Assembly (NCBI RefSeq): GCF_037975245.1
Contig: NC_092577.1
Location: 139,501-203,500 of the forward strand
From: Apostichopus japonicus
Lineage: Eukaryota; Echinodermata; Holothuroidea; Aspidochirotida; Stichopodidae
Direction of reading: 5' to 3'
DNA: 64,000 nucleotides
Below, piece after piece: positions 1-12,189 of this stretch. Each line of letters starts with the position of its first letter. The first letter of the stretch is position 1. The notes beneath the pieces are model-generated. The model saw only the letters and a list, made by a program, of their open reading frames with translations, was not told the origin of the DNA and did not search any database. A program made the translations under genes and the position numbers.

Positions 1-1210
1 AGCTAAAAACAGACAGCTACGACAGGTGATGGAAAGACTCCGACAGCTTGTATGGGACATAAACACCATGATGGCAATGAAGCATACCCACCCATCTTGA
101 TGGCAATGAAGCATGCCCACCCATCCTGATGGCAATGAAGCATACCCACCCGTCTTTAGAAACATTAAGATGACACGAGGGTCATGGTATGAATGATATT
201 TGTCTGATGGAAAGATTCCCACAGCTTGTATGGGACATAAACACCATGATGGCAATGAAGCATACCCACCCATCTTGAGAAACATTAAGATGACATCTCT
301 TGTAACACCAGGGTCATGGTATGAATGATATTTGTCTGATGGAAAGACTCCGACAGCTTATATGGGACATAAACACCATGATGGCAATGAAGCATACCCA
401 CCCATCTTGATGGCAATGAAGCATGCCCACCCATCCTGATGGCAATGAAGCATACCCACCCGTCTTGAGAAACATTAAGATGACACCAGGGTCATGGTAT
501 GAATGATATTTGTCTGATGGAAAGATTCCCACAGCTTGTATGGGACATTAACACCATTATGGCAATGAAGCATACCCACCCATCTTGAGAAACATTAAGA
601 TGACATCTCTTGTAACACCAGGGTCATGGTATGAATGATATTTGTCTGATGGAAAGATTCCCACAGCTTATATGGGACATAAACACCATGATGGCAATGA
701 AGCATACCCACCCATCATAAGAAACATTAAGATGATATCTCTTGTAACACCAGGGTCATGGTAAGAATGATATTTACTGTCTGATGGAAAGATTCCCACA
801 GCTTGTATGTGACATAAACACCATGATGGCAATGAAGCATACCCACCCATCATAAGAAACATTTGGATGACATCTCTTGTAACACCAGGGTCATGGTACA
901 AATGATATTTGTCTGATGGAAAGATTCCCACAGCTTATATGGGATATAAACACCATGATGGCAATGAAGCATACCCACCCATCATGAGAAACATTAAGAT
1001 GGCATCTCTTGTAACACCAGGGTCATGGTACAAATGATATTTGTCTGATGGAAAGATTCCCACAGCTTATATGGGACATGAACACCATGATGGCAATGAA
1101 GCATACCCACCCATCATAAGAAACATTAAGGTGACAGCTCTTGTAACACCAGGTCCATGGTATGAATGATATTTACTGTCTGATGGAAAGATTCCAACAA
1201 TTTGTATGTG
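1..1210. repeat. Tandem array, about 132-bp unit
   Basis: About nine imperfect copies of a roughly 132-bp unit. Each copy has the landmarks GATGGAAAGATTCCCACAGC, then CACCATGATGGCAATGAAGC, then TTGTAACACCAGGGTCATGG. A shorter subrepeat of about 32 bp, carrying the GATGGCAATGAAGCATACCC segment, is expanded to two or three copies inside some units (63-160 and 376-465). The array begins outside the window. Its short reading frames are by-products of the repeat and show no gene. Confidence 0.93.
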
Positions 1211-2235
1211 AACAATTGGGTAGCTCATTAATAAATTTCTTCTTTTTGAAGGAGCGTCATTCCTTTGAATTTTAATTAAATAAACTCAGCAGTTTGGCTA
1301 GGCACATGTTGAATTGGAACAAAGCCTCTTGTTTTTTTTATTTATAGTAATGAAAGTTGAAAGGACATTGTAAAAGATTTGTTTATGTTGTTCAGCTGTT
1401 AATCTGTGATGGTCAGTTGATGGTATGTTCTAATATTAGTAATGTTAAATAAGTGTATTTGACAAAGTGCACAATTCCACAATAAAATGATCCAAGGTGA
1501 CAATTTAAAGAAGCAAACATATAAATATTTAAAGCAAAAAACAACCAAAAAGTAAATACTTTAAAGTCTAAAGCAGAAGGACAAGAATAGTAAAAATAAA
1601 TGACAAGTATATTGATATATACACTATATTATTATTAAATAGATGAGTTTTAAGTCTACACTTTAAAATCTCAACTAATGGGTTTGAACAAACAAAGATT
1701 GGTGAATTGTTGACATGCTATGGATCCAGAATAACAAAGAAACAGTCTTAGTATTGACATTTACTTGAACAAGAGTTCTTTACAGCTCTTGTTTGAACAA
1801 AGAAATTTAGAATCAGACCTTAACTTATGCTTAGAATATACGACTCAATAAGGTCACACAAATGACCTTATGGCAAGTCAGTTTGATTGCAGTATCCATA
1901 GTATGATGCGCACAAATGAGAGGTTTGAGTGATTCGCAGATAAACCATCCAATAACAAATTACATCCATCTAAACCAGAACAATTACAAACATGCACTAA
2001 CTTAAATAAGAATGACTAACTTACACTTATAAGATAAGGAAGCTGAACAGATATTAGAAATGTGATTTTCCTTTGAAAACTGCAAGTGAAATTAAAACAC
2101 CTAGATTCCAAGCCCTACACAAAAAAACATTTACAAATTATTCAACAATCTTGATCAGACTGATAGTGAAGAGAAAAAAACAGAAATTCCGAGACCTATA
2201 GATCGCAAATTATGTCTCTGACTGGTGGAATAAAA
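1211..2235. other. AT-rich stretch without recognised features
   Basis: Non-repetitive AT-rich sequence. I see no convincing exon, RNA gene or element end on either strand. Confidence 0.5.
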
Positions 2236-2690
2236 GCAAGAAATGACATGTTCATATAGTCCTTTGTATCGTGAAGACAAGCTGCATGTGTGCCCCTGAC
2301 ATTAATGTGATTAACATTAGCAAGGAATTACATGTCATACAGTCTTCATATCATGAAGACACGGTACTGTACATGTGTGCACCTGACATTAATGTGATTA
2401 ACATTAGCAAGGAATAACATGTCATACAGTCTTCATATCGTGTAGACAAGCTGCATGTGTGCACCTGACATTAATGTGATTAACATTAGCAAGGAATTAC
2501 ATGTCATACAGTCTTCATATCGTGTAGACAAGCTGCATGTGTGCACCTGACATTAATGTGATAAACATTAGCAAGGAATTACATGTCATACAGTCTTCAT
2601 ATCATGAAGACAAGCTGCATGTGTGCACCTGACATTAATGTGATTAACATTAGCAAGGAATTACATGTCATACAGTCTTCATGAATATCA
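2236..2690. repeat. Tandem array, 82-bp unit
   Basis: About five and a half copies of an 82-bp unit with the landmarks GTCATACAGTCTTCATATC and ACATTAATGTGATTAACATT. The first copy is more diverged. The unit contains a short inverted repeat, TCTTCAT-AT-CATGAAGA. Confidence 0.92.
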
Positions 2691-2828
2691 TTCATGACAC
2701 ATTAGAGAGCAGTGACTGCCATGAGCAGAGTGATATGCCTATTGTTATTGGTCATACAAGTAAAACGAATATCGTTCATGACATGTTAGAGAGCAGTGAC
2801 TGTGCCATGGGCAGAGAAATATGCCTAT
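2681..2828. repeat. Two-copy direct repeat, about 60-65 bp
   Basis: A segment starting near GAATATCATTCATGACA (2681-2745) is repeated at about 2767-2828, starting GAATATCGTTCATGACA. Both copies share TTAGAGAGCAGTGACTG and end in ATATGCCTAT. The second copy ends exactly where the transposon at 2829 begins. Confidence 0.8.
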
Positions 2829-3172
2829 CAGTGGCGGAGCGTCCATACAGTCAAGGGGGTGGGGGGGCATATGCCCCCCCTGACAGACTCAAATGGACTG
2901 CTGGCGCCCTTTTCAGCTTTTTACCACTTTTTACTTATTCGCGATTATTGACCTTTTTATTGCGCTCTCATCTACCTATTGACGTTTGTCACATTATCTG
3001 CAAATTAGCAAGGCCCGGAAAGGGTCATTTCCGGCGATCTAGGGAGTATCATTACTCAAAAAATGTCTGTATGCCCTGCGCCAACCTGTGGTGGCGCTCC
3101 GCTTAGATAGTGTAGAAAGCGCCCCTACAGACCATTCTCGCCCCCTGACCAATAACCTTAGCTCCGCCACTG
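2829..3172. mobile_element. hAT-like non-autonomous element (MITE), 344 bp
   Basis: The ends are perfect 12-bp inverted repeats, CAGTGGCGGAGC and GCTCCGCCACTG. The flanks are ATGCCTAT on the left and ATGCCTTG on the right, which fits an 8-bp target duplication with two later changes, or a 6-bp one. It contains a G-run/C-run arm and, on the minus strand, the core ACTATCTAAGCGGAGCGCCA shared with the elements at 44550, 45946, 46259 and 47271. It is related to 46259-46668 in the opposite orientation. It encodes no transposase. Confidence 0.85.
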
Positions 3173-3537
3173 ATGCCTTGTACTTGTCACACAAATTAAA
3201 AGTCAACAAAGTATTCTTTTGAAATGTAACAATATGCCCATGATTTTACCAGAAAACTTAATTATGTTGTTGAAATGAATGCCATCAGTTGCGTATAATG
3301 TCATATTAAATACCTCGATCTTCACACCAAAGATCTTACAAACAACATCTACTAACTCAAAAGTCTTCTTTCACGCCATGACTCACAAGCGCACTTGAAT
3401 AAGTTTGGATATTATTATGACAGCAAACAAATTCTAGAGTCGGGTAAAGTCTGCAATATTTTCAGTGAATGATATTAGTGTAGATAAGTTTGGACAATAT
3501 CTAGGACACCCCTGACATTGATATGCTGATTTCTTCA
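3173..3537. other. Probable downstream flank or 3' UTR of the coiled-coil gene
   Basis: Unique sequence immediately left of the 52-bp array. On the minus strand the last array unit ends in AAGTGAAG and runs into this segment, so this was probably the original sequence following the stop codon before the array expanded. I found no AATAAA hexamer here. Confidence 0.4.
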
Positions 3538-6500
3538 CTTAGCTTTCTTATCTTTTACAGCATGTTTAATCAATTCTCTGTGTGTTTCACTTAGCTTTCT
3601 TATCTTTTACAGCATGTTTCATCAATTCTCTATGTGTTTCACTTAGCTTTCTTATCTTTTACAGCATGGTTAATCAATTCTCTATGTGTTTCACTTAGCT
3701 TTCTTATCTTTTACATCATGTTTAATCAATTCTCTATGTGTTTCACTTAGATTTCTTATCGTTTACAGCATGTTTAATCAATTCTCTATGTGTTTCACTT
3801 AGATTTCTTATCGTTTACAGCATGTTTAATCAATTCTCTATGTGTTTCACTTAGCTTTCTTATCTTTTACAGCATGTTTAATCAATTCTCTATGTGTTTC
3901 ACTTAGCTTTCTTATCTTTTACAGCATGTTTAATCAATTCTCTATGTGTTTCACTTAGCTTTCTTATCTTTTACAGCATGTTTCATCAATTCTCTGTGTG
4001 TTTCACTTAGCTTTCTTATCTTTTACAGCATGTTTAATCAATTCTCTATGTGTTTCACTTAGCTTTCTTATCTTTTACAGCATGTTTAATCAATTCTCTA
4101 TGTGTTTCACTTAGCTTTCTTATCTTTTACAGCATGTTAAAATCAATTCTCTGTGTGTTTCACTTAGCTTTCTTATCTTTTACAGCATGTTTAATCAATT
4201 CTCTGTGTGTTTCACTTAGCTTTCTTATCTTTTACAGCATGTTTAATCAATTCTCTGTGTGTTTCACTTAGCTTTCTTATCTTTTACAGCATGTTTAATC
4301 AATTCTCTATGTGTTTCACTTAGCTTTCTTATCTTTTACAGCATGTTAAAATCAATTCTTTGTGTGTTTCACTTAGCTTTCTTATCTTTTACAGCATGTT
4401 TAATCAATTCTCTGTGTGTTTCACTTAGCTTTCTTATCTTTTACAGCATGTTTCATCAATTCTCTGTGTGTTTCACTTAGCTTTCTTATCTTTTACAGCA
4501 TGTTTCATCAATTCTCTGTGTGTTTCACTTATCTTTCTTATCTTTTACAGCATGTTTAATCAATTCTCTGTGTGTTTCACTTAGCTTTCTTATCTTTTAC
4601 AGCATGTTTCATCAATTCTCTGTGTGTTTCACTTAGCTTTCTTATCTTTTACAGCATGTTTCATCAATTCTCTGTGTGTTTCACTTAGCTTTCTTATCTT
4701 TTACAGCATGTTAAAATCAATTCTCTGTGTGTTTCACTTAGCTTTCTTATCTTTTACAGCATGTTTAATCAATTCTCTGTGTGTTTCACTTAGCTTTCTT
4801 ATCTTTTACAGCATGTTTAATCAATTCTCTGTGTGTTTCACTTAGCTTTCTTATCTTTTACAGCATGTTTAATCAATTCTCTGTGTGTTTCACTTAGCTT
4901 TCTTATCTTTTACAGCATGTTTAATCAATTCTCTGTGTGTTTCACTTAGCTTTCTTATCTTTTACAGCATGTTTAATCAATTCTCTGTGTGTTTCACTTA
5001 GCTTTCTTATCTTTTACAGCATGTTTAATCAATTCTCTGTGTGTTTCACTTAGCTTTCTTATCTTTTACAGCATGTTTAATCAATTCTCTGTGTGTTTCA
5101 CTTATCTTTCTTACCTTTTACAGCATGTTTAATCAATTCTCTGTGTGTTTCACTTAGCTTTCTTATCTTTTACAGCATGTTTCATCAATTCTCTGTGTGT
5201 TTCACTTAGCTTTCTTATCTTTTACAGCATGTTTAATCAATTCTCTGTGTGTTTCACTTAGCTTTCTTATCTTTTACAGCATGTTTAATCAATTCTCTGT
5301 GTGTTTCACTTTGCTTTCTTATCTTTTACAGCATGGTTAATCAATTCTCTGTGTGTTTCACTTTGCTTTCTTATCTTTTACAGCATGGTTAATCAATTCT
5401 CTGTGTGTTTCACTTAGCTTTCTTATCTTTTACAGCATGTTTAATCAATTCTCTGTGTGTTTCACTTAGCTTTCTTATCTTTTACAGCATGTTTAATCAA
5501 TTCTCTGTGTGTTTCACTTAGCTTTCTTATCTTTTACAGCATGTTTAATCAATTCTCTGTGTGTTTCACTTAGCTTTCTTATCTTTTACAGCATGTTTCA
5601 TCAGTTCTCTATGTGTTTCACTTAGCTTTCTTATCTTTTACAGCATGTTTCATCAATTCTCTGTGTGTTTCACTTAGCTTTCTTATCTTTTACAGCATGT
5701 TTAATCAATTCTCTGTGTGTTTCACTTAGCTTTCTTATCTTTTACAGCATGGTTAATCAATTCTCTGTGTGTTTCACTTAGCTTTCTTATCTTTTACAGC
5801 ATGTTTCATCAATTCTCTGTGTGTTTCACTTAGCTTTCTTATCTTTTACAGCATGGTTCATCAATTCTCTGTGTGTTTCACTTAGCTTTCTTATCTTTTA
5901 CAGCATGTTTAATCAATTCTCTGTGTTTCACTTAGCTTTCTTATCTTTTACAGCATGTTTAATCAATTCTCTGTGTGTTTCACTTAGCTTTCTTATCTTT
6001 TACAGCATGTTTAATCAATTCTCTGTGTGTTTCACTTAGCTTTCTTATCTTTTACAGCATGTTTAATCAATTCTCTGTGTGTTTCACTTTGCTTTCTTAT
6101 CTTTTACAGCATGTTTAATCAATTCTCTGTGTGTTTCACTTAGCTTTCTTATCTTTTACAGCATGTTTCATCAATTCTCTGTGTGTTTCACTTAGCTTTC
6201 TTATCTTTTACAGCATGTTTCATCAATTCTCTGTGTGTTTCACTTAGCTTTCTTATCTTTTACAGCATGTTTCATCAATTCTCTGTGTGTTTCACTTAGC
6301 TTTCTTATCTTTTACAGCATGTTTCATCAATTCTCTGTGTGTTTCACTTAGCTTTCTTATCTTTTACAGCATGTTTAATCAATTCTCTGTGTGTTTCACT
6401 TAGCTTTCTTATCTTTTACAGCATGTTTAATCAATTCTCTGTGTGTTTCACTTAGCTTTCTTATCTTTTACAGCATGGTTAATCAATTCTCTGTGTGTTT

Positions 6501-7378
6501 CACTTAGCTTTCTTATCTTTTACAGCATGTTTCATCAATTCTCTGTGTGTTTCACTTAGCTTTCTTATCTTTTACAGCATGGTTAATCAATTCTCTATGT
6601 GTTTCACTTAGCTTTCTTATCTTTTACAGCATGTTTAATCAATTCTCTGTGTTTCACTTAGCTTTCTTATCTTTTACAGCATGTTTAATCAATTCTCTAT
6701 GTGTTTCACTTAGCTTTCTTATCTTTTACAGCATGGTTAATCAATTCTCTGTGTGTTTCACTTAGCTTTCTTATCTTTTACAGCATGTTTAATCAATTCT
6801 CTGTGTTTCACTTAGCTTTCTTATCTTTTACAGCATGTTTCATCAATTCTCTGTGTGTTTCACTTAGCTTTCTTATCTTTTACAGCATGGTTAATCAATT
6901 CTCTATGTGTTTCACTTAGCTTTCTTATCTTTTACAGCATGTTTAATCAATTCTCTGTGTTTCACTTAGCTTTCTTATCTTTTACAGCATGTTTCATCAA
7001 TTCTCTATGTGTTTCACTTAGCTTTCTTATCTTTTACAGCATGTTTCATCAATTCTCTATGTGTTTCACTTAGCTTTCTTATCTTTTACAGCATGTTTCA
7101 TCAATTCTCTGTGTGTTTCACTTAGCTTTCTTATCTTTTACAGCATGTTTAATCAATTCTCTATGTGTTTCACTTAGCTTTCTTATCTTTTACAGCATGT
7201 TTAATCAATTCTCTATGTGTTTCACTTAGCTTTCTTATCTTTTACATCATGTTTAATCAATTCTCTATGTGTTTCACTTAGCTTTCTTATCTTTTACATC
7301 ATGTTTAATCAATTCTCTATGTGTTTCACTTAGCTTTCTTATCTTTTACAGCATGGTTAATCAATTCTCTATGTGTTT
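3538..7378 (-). repeat. 52-bp minisatellite derived from the 3' coding end of the coiled-coil gene
   Basis: About 74 near-identical copies of a 52-bp unit. Read on the minus strand, each unit is the end of the coiled-coil gene: the codons for ETHRELI-x-HAVKDKKAK followed by TGA. The first unit (7326-7378) is still coding and holds the true stop at 7326-7328; all others lie downstream of the stop. On the plus strand every unit has CTTATCTTTTACAG, a good-looking 3' splice site. Unit variants include GTTTAAT/GTTTCAT/GGTTAAT and GTGTG/ATGTG. Because 52 is not a multiple of 3, the frames shift from unit to unit. Confidence 0.96.
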
Positions 7379-7841
7379 CAGAGAATTCTAATAATGTCAT
7401 GATCATTTCCAGATTGCCTTCTTTTTCCCGACCTGTCAGATAATAGAACACAGCACTCTTTAACATACCAATCTTAGCATCATCAATGCTGGCCACATTT
7501 GGACCCTTTTTGTACGTCTCTTCCCTCTTAGAATCTTTCATTTTCTGGAGCTTTCTCTCTGTTCTTGATAATTTCTCAACTAGTTTCTGGGTGAGGGGAT
7601 CTCCCTTCTCCATGGCAAACCTTCTGACTAGCTCTTCCTCCTGTTCTATTAAGACAGCTTCTTGTCCTTTCTGATAGAGTTCTAGATATCTTCTTTGGTG
7701 TATTTTTTCTCTCTGGTTCTGGTCATCCGTCACCTGAGCCAGTTTTGATTCCATCTCAGAGATCCTTGCTATCTTATCCTGCAGTGTCGATTCTACATCT
7801 TCTGTGTGTTCAGTTAGCTTTTCCAGTTTAGTTGTTACGTC
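7326..7841 (-). CDS. Last exon of the coiled-coil gene
   Basis: The acceptor CCTCAG ends at 7842, and reading runs from GAC at 7841 to TGA at 7328-7326 (171 residues). It carries the coiled coil and the GRIP-like C-terminal helices. Its final 53 bases are the first unit of the downstream minisatellite. Confidence 0.8.
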   Translation of the reverse strand, partial: DVTTKLEKLTEHTEDVESTLQDKIARISEMESKLAQVTDDQNQREKIHQRRYLELYQKGQEAVLIEQEEELVRRFAMEKGDPLTQKLVEKLSRTERKLQKMKDSKREETYKKGPNVASIDDAKIGMLKSAVFYYLTGREKEGNLEMIMTLLEFSETHRELINHAVKDKKAK

Positions 7842-8741
7842 CTGAGGAAAGGGCAGAGGTGTTTGATATTCCCCTTACTTTGGGTCTTGCTGACTTATGC
7901 AGCTAATCATTTTACTTAAATGAAGGGCAGAGAAATATCTAACAAAAACTGACAAATTTGTGGAGTAAGATGATAGTTGATAGTGTCAATATGATCCTTG
8001 TGTAGACTGAAAGTTATTGTAAAGAATTATACACTATTATCAGTTTACTGTTCACAATACTCTTAACCCTTGTGTAGACTGTAAGTTATTGTAAAGAATT
8101 ATAGGCCTACACTATTATCAGTTTACTGTTCACAATACTGTTAACCCTTGTGTAGACTGAAAGTTATTGTAAAGAATTATACACTAACAGTTTATTGTTC
8201 ACAATACTGTTAACCCTTTTGTAGACTGAAGCTTATTATAAATAATTATACACTGTTATTAGTTCACTGTTCACACTCAGGCTACTGTTAACCCTTTTGT
8301 AGACTGAAGCTTATTATAAATAATTATACACTGTTATTAGTTTACTGTTCACACTCAGGCTACTGTTAACCCTTGTGTAAACTGAAGCTCATTGAATAGA
8401 ATTATACACTGTTATTAGTTTACTGTAATCATAACTGTGATGATACTCACATCATGTTGCTTGTCCATGGCTGTTAACTTATCATCAAGATCTTTAAGTT
8501 TGTCATTTAGTTGTTGATTCTGTTGGTTCAGCTCTCGATGATCAGATTCTTTATCAGTTAATTCTCCCTCCAAGGATTTGATCTTCTTTCTCAGTTCTTG
8601 AATCTTCCTGTCTTTCTGCTGCATTGGAGTAATTGCTTTGTAGTCCTTACCATCTTCACCTTTTGTCTTTGTTCCATTGTCCTTTGATTTATTTTTTGAT
8701 TTGTTTGTGGCTTGGATCTGCCCTTCCTCCATTGATGTTGA
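7326..8741 (-). CDS. Coiled-coil protein with GRIP-like C-terminus (two exons, 3' end of gene)
   Basis: Join of 8741-8451 and 7841-7326 on the minus strand. Both exons have clean splice sites (acceptors ...TCTTGCAG and ...TTTCCTCAG, donor GTGAGT) and join in phase 0. If the ATG at 8732-8730 is the start, the protein has 265 residues; upstream exons cannot be excluded, because the first exon shown begins at an acceptor. The N-terminal third is rich in K, Q and E, and the middle is a long charged heptad-like coiled coil. The C-terminus has a segment around MLKSAVFYYLTG and MIMTLLEFS that resembles the helical pattern of GRIP or GRAB domains, which anchor golgins to Golgi membranes through small GTPases. 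This resemblance is my inference; I cannot name the orthologue. The last 17 codons are the seed of the 52-bp minisatellite. No poly(A) signal is visible close to the stop. Confidence 0.75.
7985..8430. repeat. Tandem array, about 72-77-bp unit, in the coiled-coil gene intron
   Basis: About six diverged copies with the landmarks CTTGTGTAGACTGAAAG, AATTATACACT and CAGTTTACTGTTCACA. The array fills most of the intron between the two exons and ends about 20 bases from the donor at 8450. Confidence 0.9.
8451..8741 (-). CDS. Penultimate exon of the coiled-coil gene
   Basis: A 291-base exon between the acceptor TTGCAG (ending 8742) and the donor GTGAGT (8450). It encodes a K/S/N-rich start and then a heptad-rich coiled coil. 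An ATG lies at 8732-8730; its context is weak (T at -3), so it is only a candidate start. Confidence 0.72.
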
Positions 8742-8963
8742 CTGCAAGATAATAAATATTACAGATCGCCAATATTATTGTTGTTTTTGACGTGATTGAT
8801 GGCCCAATACGTATATGGTGTATTCATAAATTTCTTATCATTTACAGCTGATTATTAACTTGTAGTATACGAATGTCCCTTTCATATTTGTGATTCCATG
8901 AAGTTAATATATAGTAAATGTAACTTACCATGTTCACCTAGCAGGATATAAATAAAATATTTA

Positions 8964-8964
<1 letters not shown>

Positions 8965-9013
<49 letters not shown>

Positions 9014-9101
9014 TAGATAGATATATATATATATATAGATATACATAGATATATATATATAGATCTATATCTATATATGTCTATATATATGTCTAAATAT
9101 A

Positions 9102-9140
<39 letters not shown>
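8965..9140. repeat. AT microsatellite with TATAGA variants
   Basis: Long (TA)n runs interrupted by TAGATAGATAGATA and TCTATATCTATATA variants. It is self-complementary and prone to hairpins. Confidence 0.95.
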
Positions 9141-9142
<2 letters not shown>

Positions 9143-9844
9143 AACCAGGTCTTTTAAAAAAATTCCATTGAATTTGATATACTCTCTCACATGCAGTTTA
9201 TGCTTTATACTTGCTACAAGAGAACAAGGAATATTTTAAAATACTTAAATTTCTGGAGGCTTGCCCTGGAGAGATATACTGTAAGTGTAATTCCTCTTTC
9301 TGACATACTTATTTGCACAAAAATTGTGACAAGGATCTAGAAGTGCTTCACCTTCTTGGGGCCCTGCACTTCCAGACAAAAGTGTGTAAAGTTTATGAAT
9401 AAAGCAAGTTTTTGCTGCAATTTTTCAAAATGTTGCTCTGGTAGACACTGCAAGTTGGTCTCGAAATGAACATCCCTCTTGAAAATGGTGTATGTACAAC
9501 CCTACATATATGACATTAAAGTTTTTGCATAATATTGATTTGCATGTAAATATTAAAATTTGTTTCACCAATGAGGGGGGAGGGGTAGGACGTGTTCCCT
9601 AGCCCCCTAAACTTCCAATGATGTGCACTTTATACAGGTGCATATTTGCCAACCCTCTCAAATGTTTTGCTTCCCCCTATTTAAATTTTTTTGGCTGCCA
9701 ATGTGTATAGATATCAATAACCATGCTCATTGAGCAGGATAGACTACATGTTAACCTTAAAATTAATATATATATAACTTTACTTCTAAATAAGTAGCTA
9801 GACCATTAATAACCTAAAACTATGTAGATACAACGCTTTCTAGT
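9141..9844. other. No recognised gene
   Basis: Unique AT-rich sequence. A G-rich then C-rich patch near 9570-9680 may be a worn element end, but I could not find paired termini. Confidence 0.4.
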
Positions 9845-12086
9845 CACTTCGCCCAACAACCATTTCGCCCAACTGCCATTTCGCCCAACCAGCCTGGTCA
9901 TTTCGCCCAACCATCATAGTCATTTCGCCCAACCATCATGGTCATTTCGCCCAACCATCATAGTCATTTCGCCCAACCTTATTTTTACTAATATTCTGTC
10001 AGAATAATATTACTTTTTCTATTCCACTAGTTCAATTTGATTTATTTTGGGTTAGGTTACTTCGTAATAGGTAAATAAAAAAGTGAGGTTCGCTCGATAT
10101 CGATCGGAGTCTGAGCAGTTATTTCGGGTATAATGGGAGGATTACACTACTTTAGGCGTTTACGCATACAATGGAAGTTATATTATTATACAAACACAGT
10201 GCAATCGGTCTTCATAAAAACCTATCAAACCTAACCCCTAAAACACTGATCCATCCTACTGACTAACAATTCCCGAACGTTTCCTTATTAAATGGAAAAA
10301 AAAATATATATAAAACCCGTTCGTAATATTGAATTACTATATTTGGGCCATTCTCTGGAAAATGAAACTGGCATGAAAAAATTAAAGTGTTCAGCAGGAC
10401 CAAGTGCTATACTTTTTGTTTTAGAGGGATTCCTCAAGTTTCCTGTTTCATATTTTTTTCTTTAAAATTACAACCATAACATACTAATTTGCATAAATTT
10501 GCATTATTGTAAGTTGTAGCCAAAATTTGTAGTTTATAACTGTATATTTGTTTTTTCTACATGAGTATCTATAGAAATAATATTTCAGTTATCAACTGTC
10601 ACATGGAGGCAGTTATACATGGGTTCATTTATTTCATTCCTAAAGCAGAGGTTCCTGATCTTAAATTCTTCGTTAATAATGGGTGCTAATTAGCATAATT
10701 TGTGATGTCACACACGTGACCAAAATAACACAAAAGTTTTCATAAAAAGTAACTGACGTGCCTTATGATGTCCACACTTGATATGCAACCGTTCTTGGTA
10801 CAGACTGTTAGTTCTGCAAAATATCCAGTCAAATAATTATTCCTACGATTAATTAATAGCCTCTTATTAGTCGTAACACACGTGACCGATGGTCACGTGT
10901 GTGACATTTATCCATTGAAATGCAGAATGTCACACACGTGACCAAAAAATGTCACACACGTGACCCTCCAAGTAATGGCAGTAAAACTGTTTTAAAGTAA
11001 TTCCTATGGAATATCAACATCAGTGCTGTTCTTTGGTCATTACTAGAGTCACATTTGCACTGCAAAAATTGAATATTATGGACTGAAAATTCAGAATGTC
11101 ACACACGTGACCCAACAATGTCACACACGTGACCGGATTTTTTTAGCTTATGTAGTATTATGCTAATTTTAAGAAGTGAAATATTTAGGTGAAATGTCTT
11201 GTTAGAATGGAAACACATTAAGGTAGAAACTTGATAAATTAGGGTTATCCAGCCCTGTTAGAAACTGAGGAATTTGCCAATGTTTTTTTGTGCAAAAAAG
11301 CCAGTTTCATTTCACGTCACACACGTGACCGACCTTTATATGACCTCTGCCAGCACATGAATGTTCTGAATTTGGCTAAGCTATATTGTTTTGTGAAAGA
11401 GTCCCCTAGTGCATACTTAAGTACTACAATCAACCTAACTTTCTTTACCTAAAAGTAGTTACTTAGTGGTAAAGTGCAAATCTCCCCATTTTTCCGTCAC
11501 ACACGTGACCGAGAATGGCCCATTTAATCAATGTAACCACTTTATCAATGTAACCACATATGTAATCACATATGTAATCAATTTAACCACGACTTCAAGT
11601 TTCCTTAATACTCGGTTCGTATCCCGTAACGTTAACAATTCCCGAACGTTTACTATATCAAACCTAACCCCTAAAACACTGATCCATCCTCAAGATTCCT
11701 TAATATTCGGTTCGTATCCTGTAACGTTAAAATTCCCGAACGTTTCCTTACTAAAGTTATACAAAGTAAAGGACTTCAAGTTTCCTTAATATTCCTTAAT
11801 ATTCGAACGTTTACTATCATACCTTACCCCTAACACACTGACCAATCCTCAAGTTTCCTTAATATTCGGTTCGTATCCTGTAACGTTAACAATTCCCGAA
11901 CGTTTCCTTTTGAAATATCATATTTATCAAGGTTGGGCGAAATGACCAGACTGGTTGGGCGAAATGACCAGGCTGGTTGGGCGAAATGACCAGGCTGGTT
12001 GGGCGAAATGACCAGGCTGGTTGGTCGAAATGACCAGGCTGGTTGGGCGAAATGGCAGTTGGGCGAAATGGTTGTTGGGCGAAGTG
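9845..12086. mobile_element. 2.2-kb element with minisatellite-bearing inverted terminal repeats
   Basis: The left end begins CACTTCGCCCAACAACCATT and the right end is its exact reverse complement, closing with GGGCGAAGTG. Both ends continue as tandem 22-bp units (TCATTTCGCCCAACC...): about six on the left (to about 9975) and seven on the right (from about 11933), in inverted orientation. The interior has nine copies of a GTCACACACGTGAC motif and several direct copies of a block containing AATTCCCGAACGTTT. No transposase-like frame is visible. I could not identify a clean target duplication (flanks TTTCTAGT and TCCTGCTT), so the superfamily is open. Confidence 0.8.
10707..11509. repeat. Dispersed 14-bp motif cluster containing CACGTG
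   Basis: Nine copies of GTCACACACGTGAC or a close variant lie near 10707, 10874, 10892 (inverted), 10929, 10950, 11098, 11119, 11315 and 11495, with unrelated sequence between them. Each contains the palindromic E-box CACGTG. All lie inside the element at 9845-12086. They may be binding sites for a transposase or for host bHLH factors; the function is not shown by the sequence. Confidence 0.8.
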
Positions 12087-12189
12087 TCCTGCTTCCGGTA
12101 CAACATACTACTCACTGAAAATATGTTAGAAATCATTATCACTTACTGAGCATAGCACTGGAACATTGAATAACAGTGAATGATATTAC

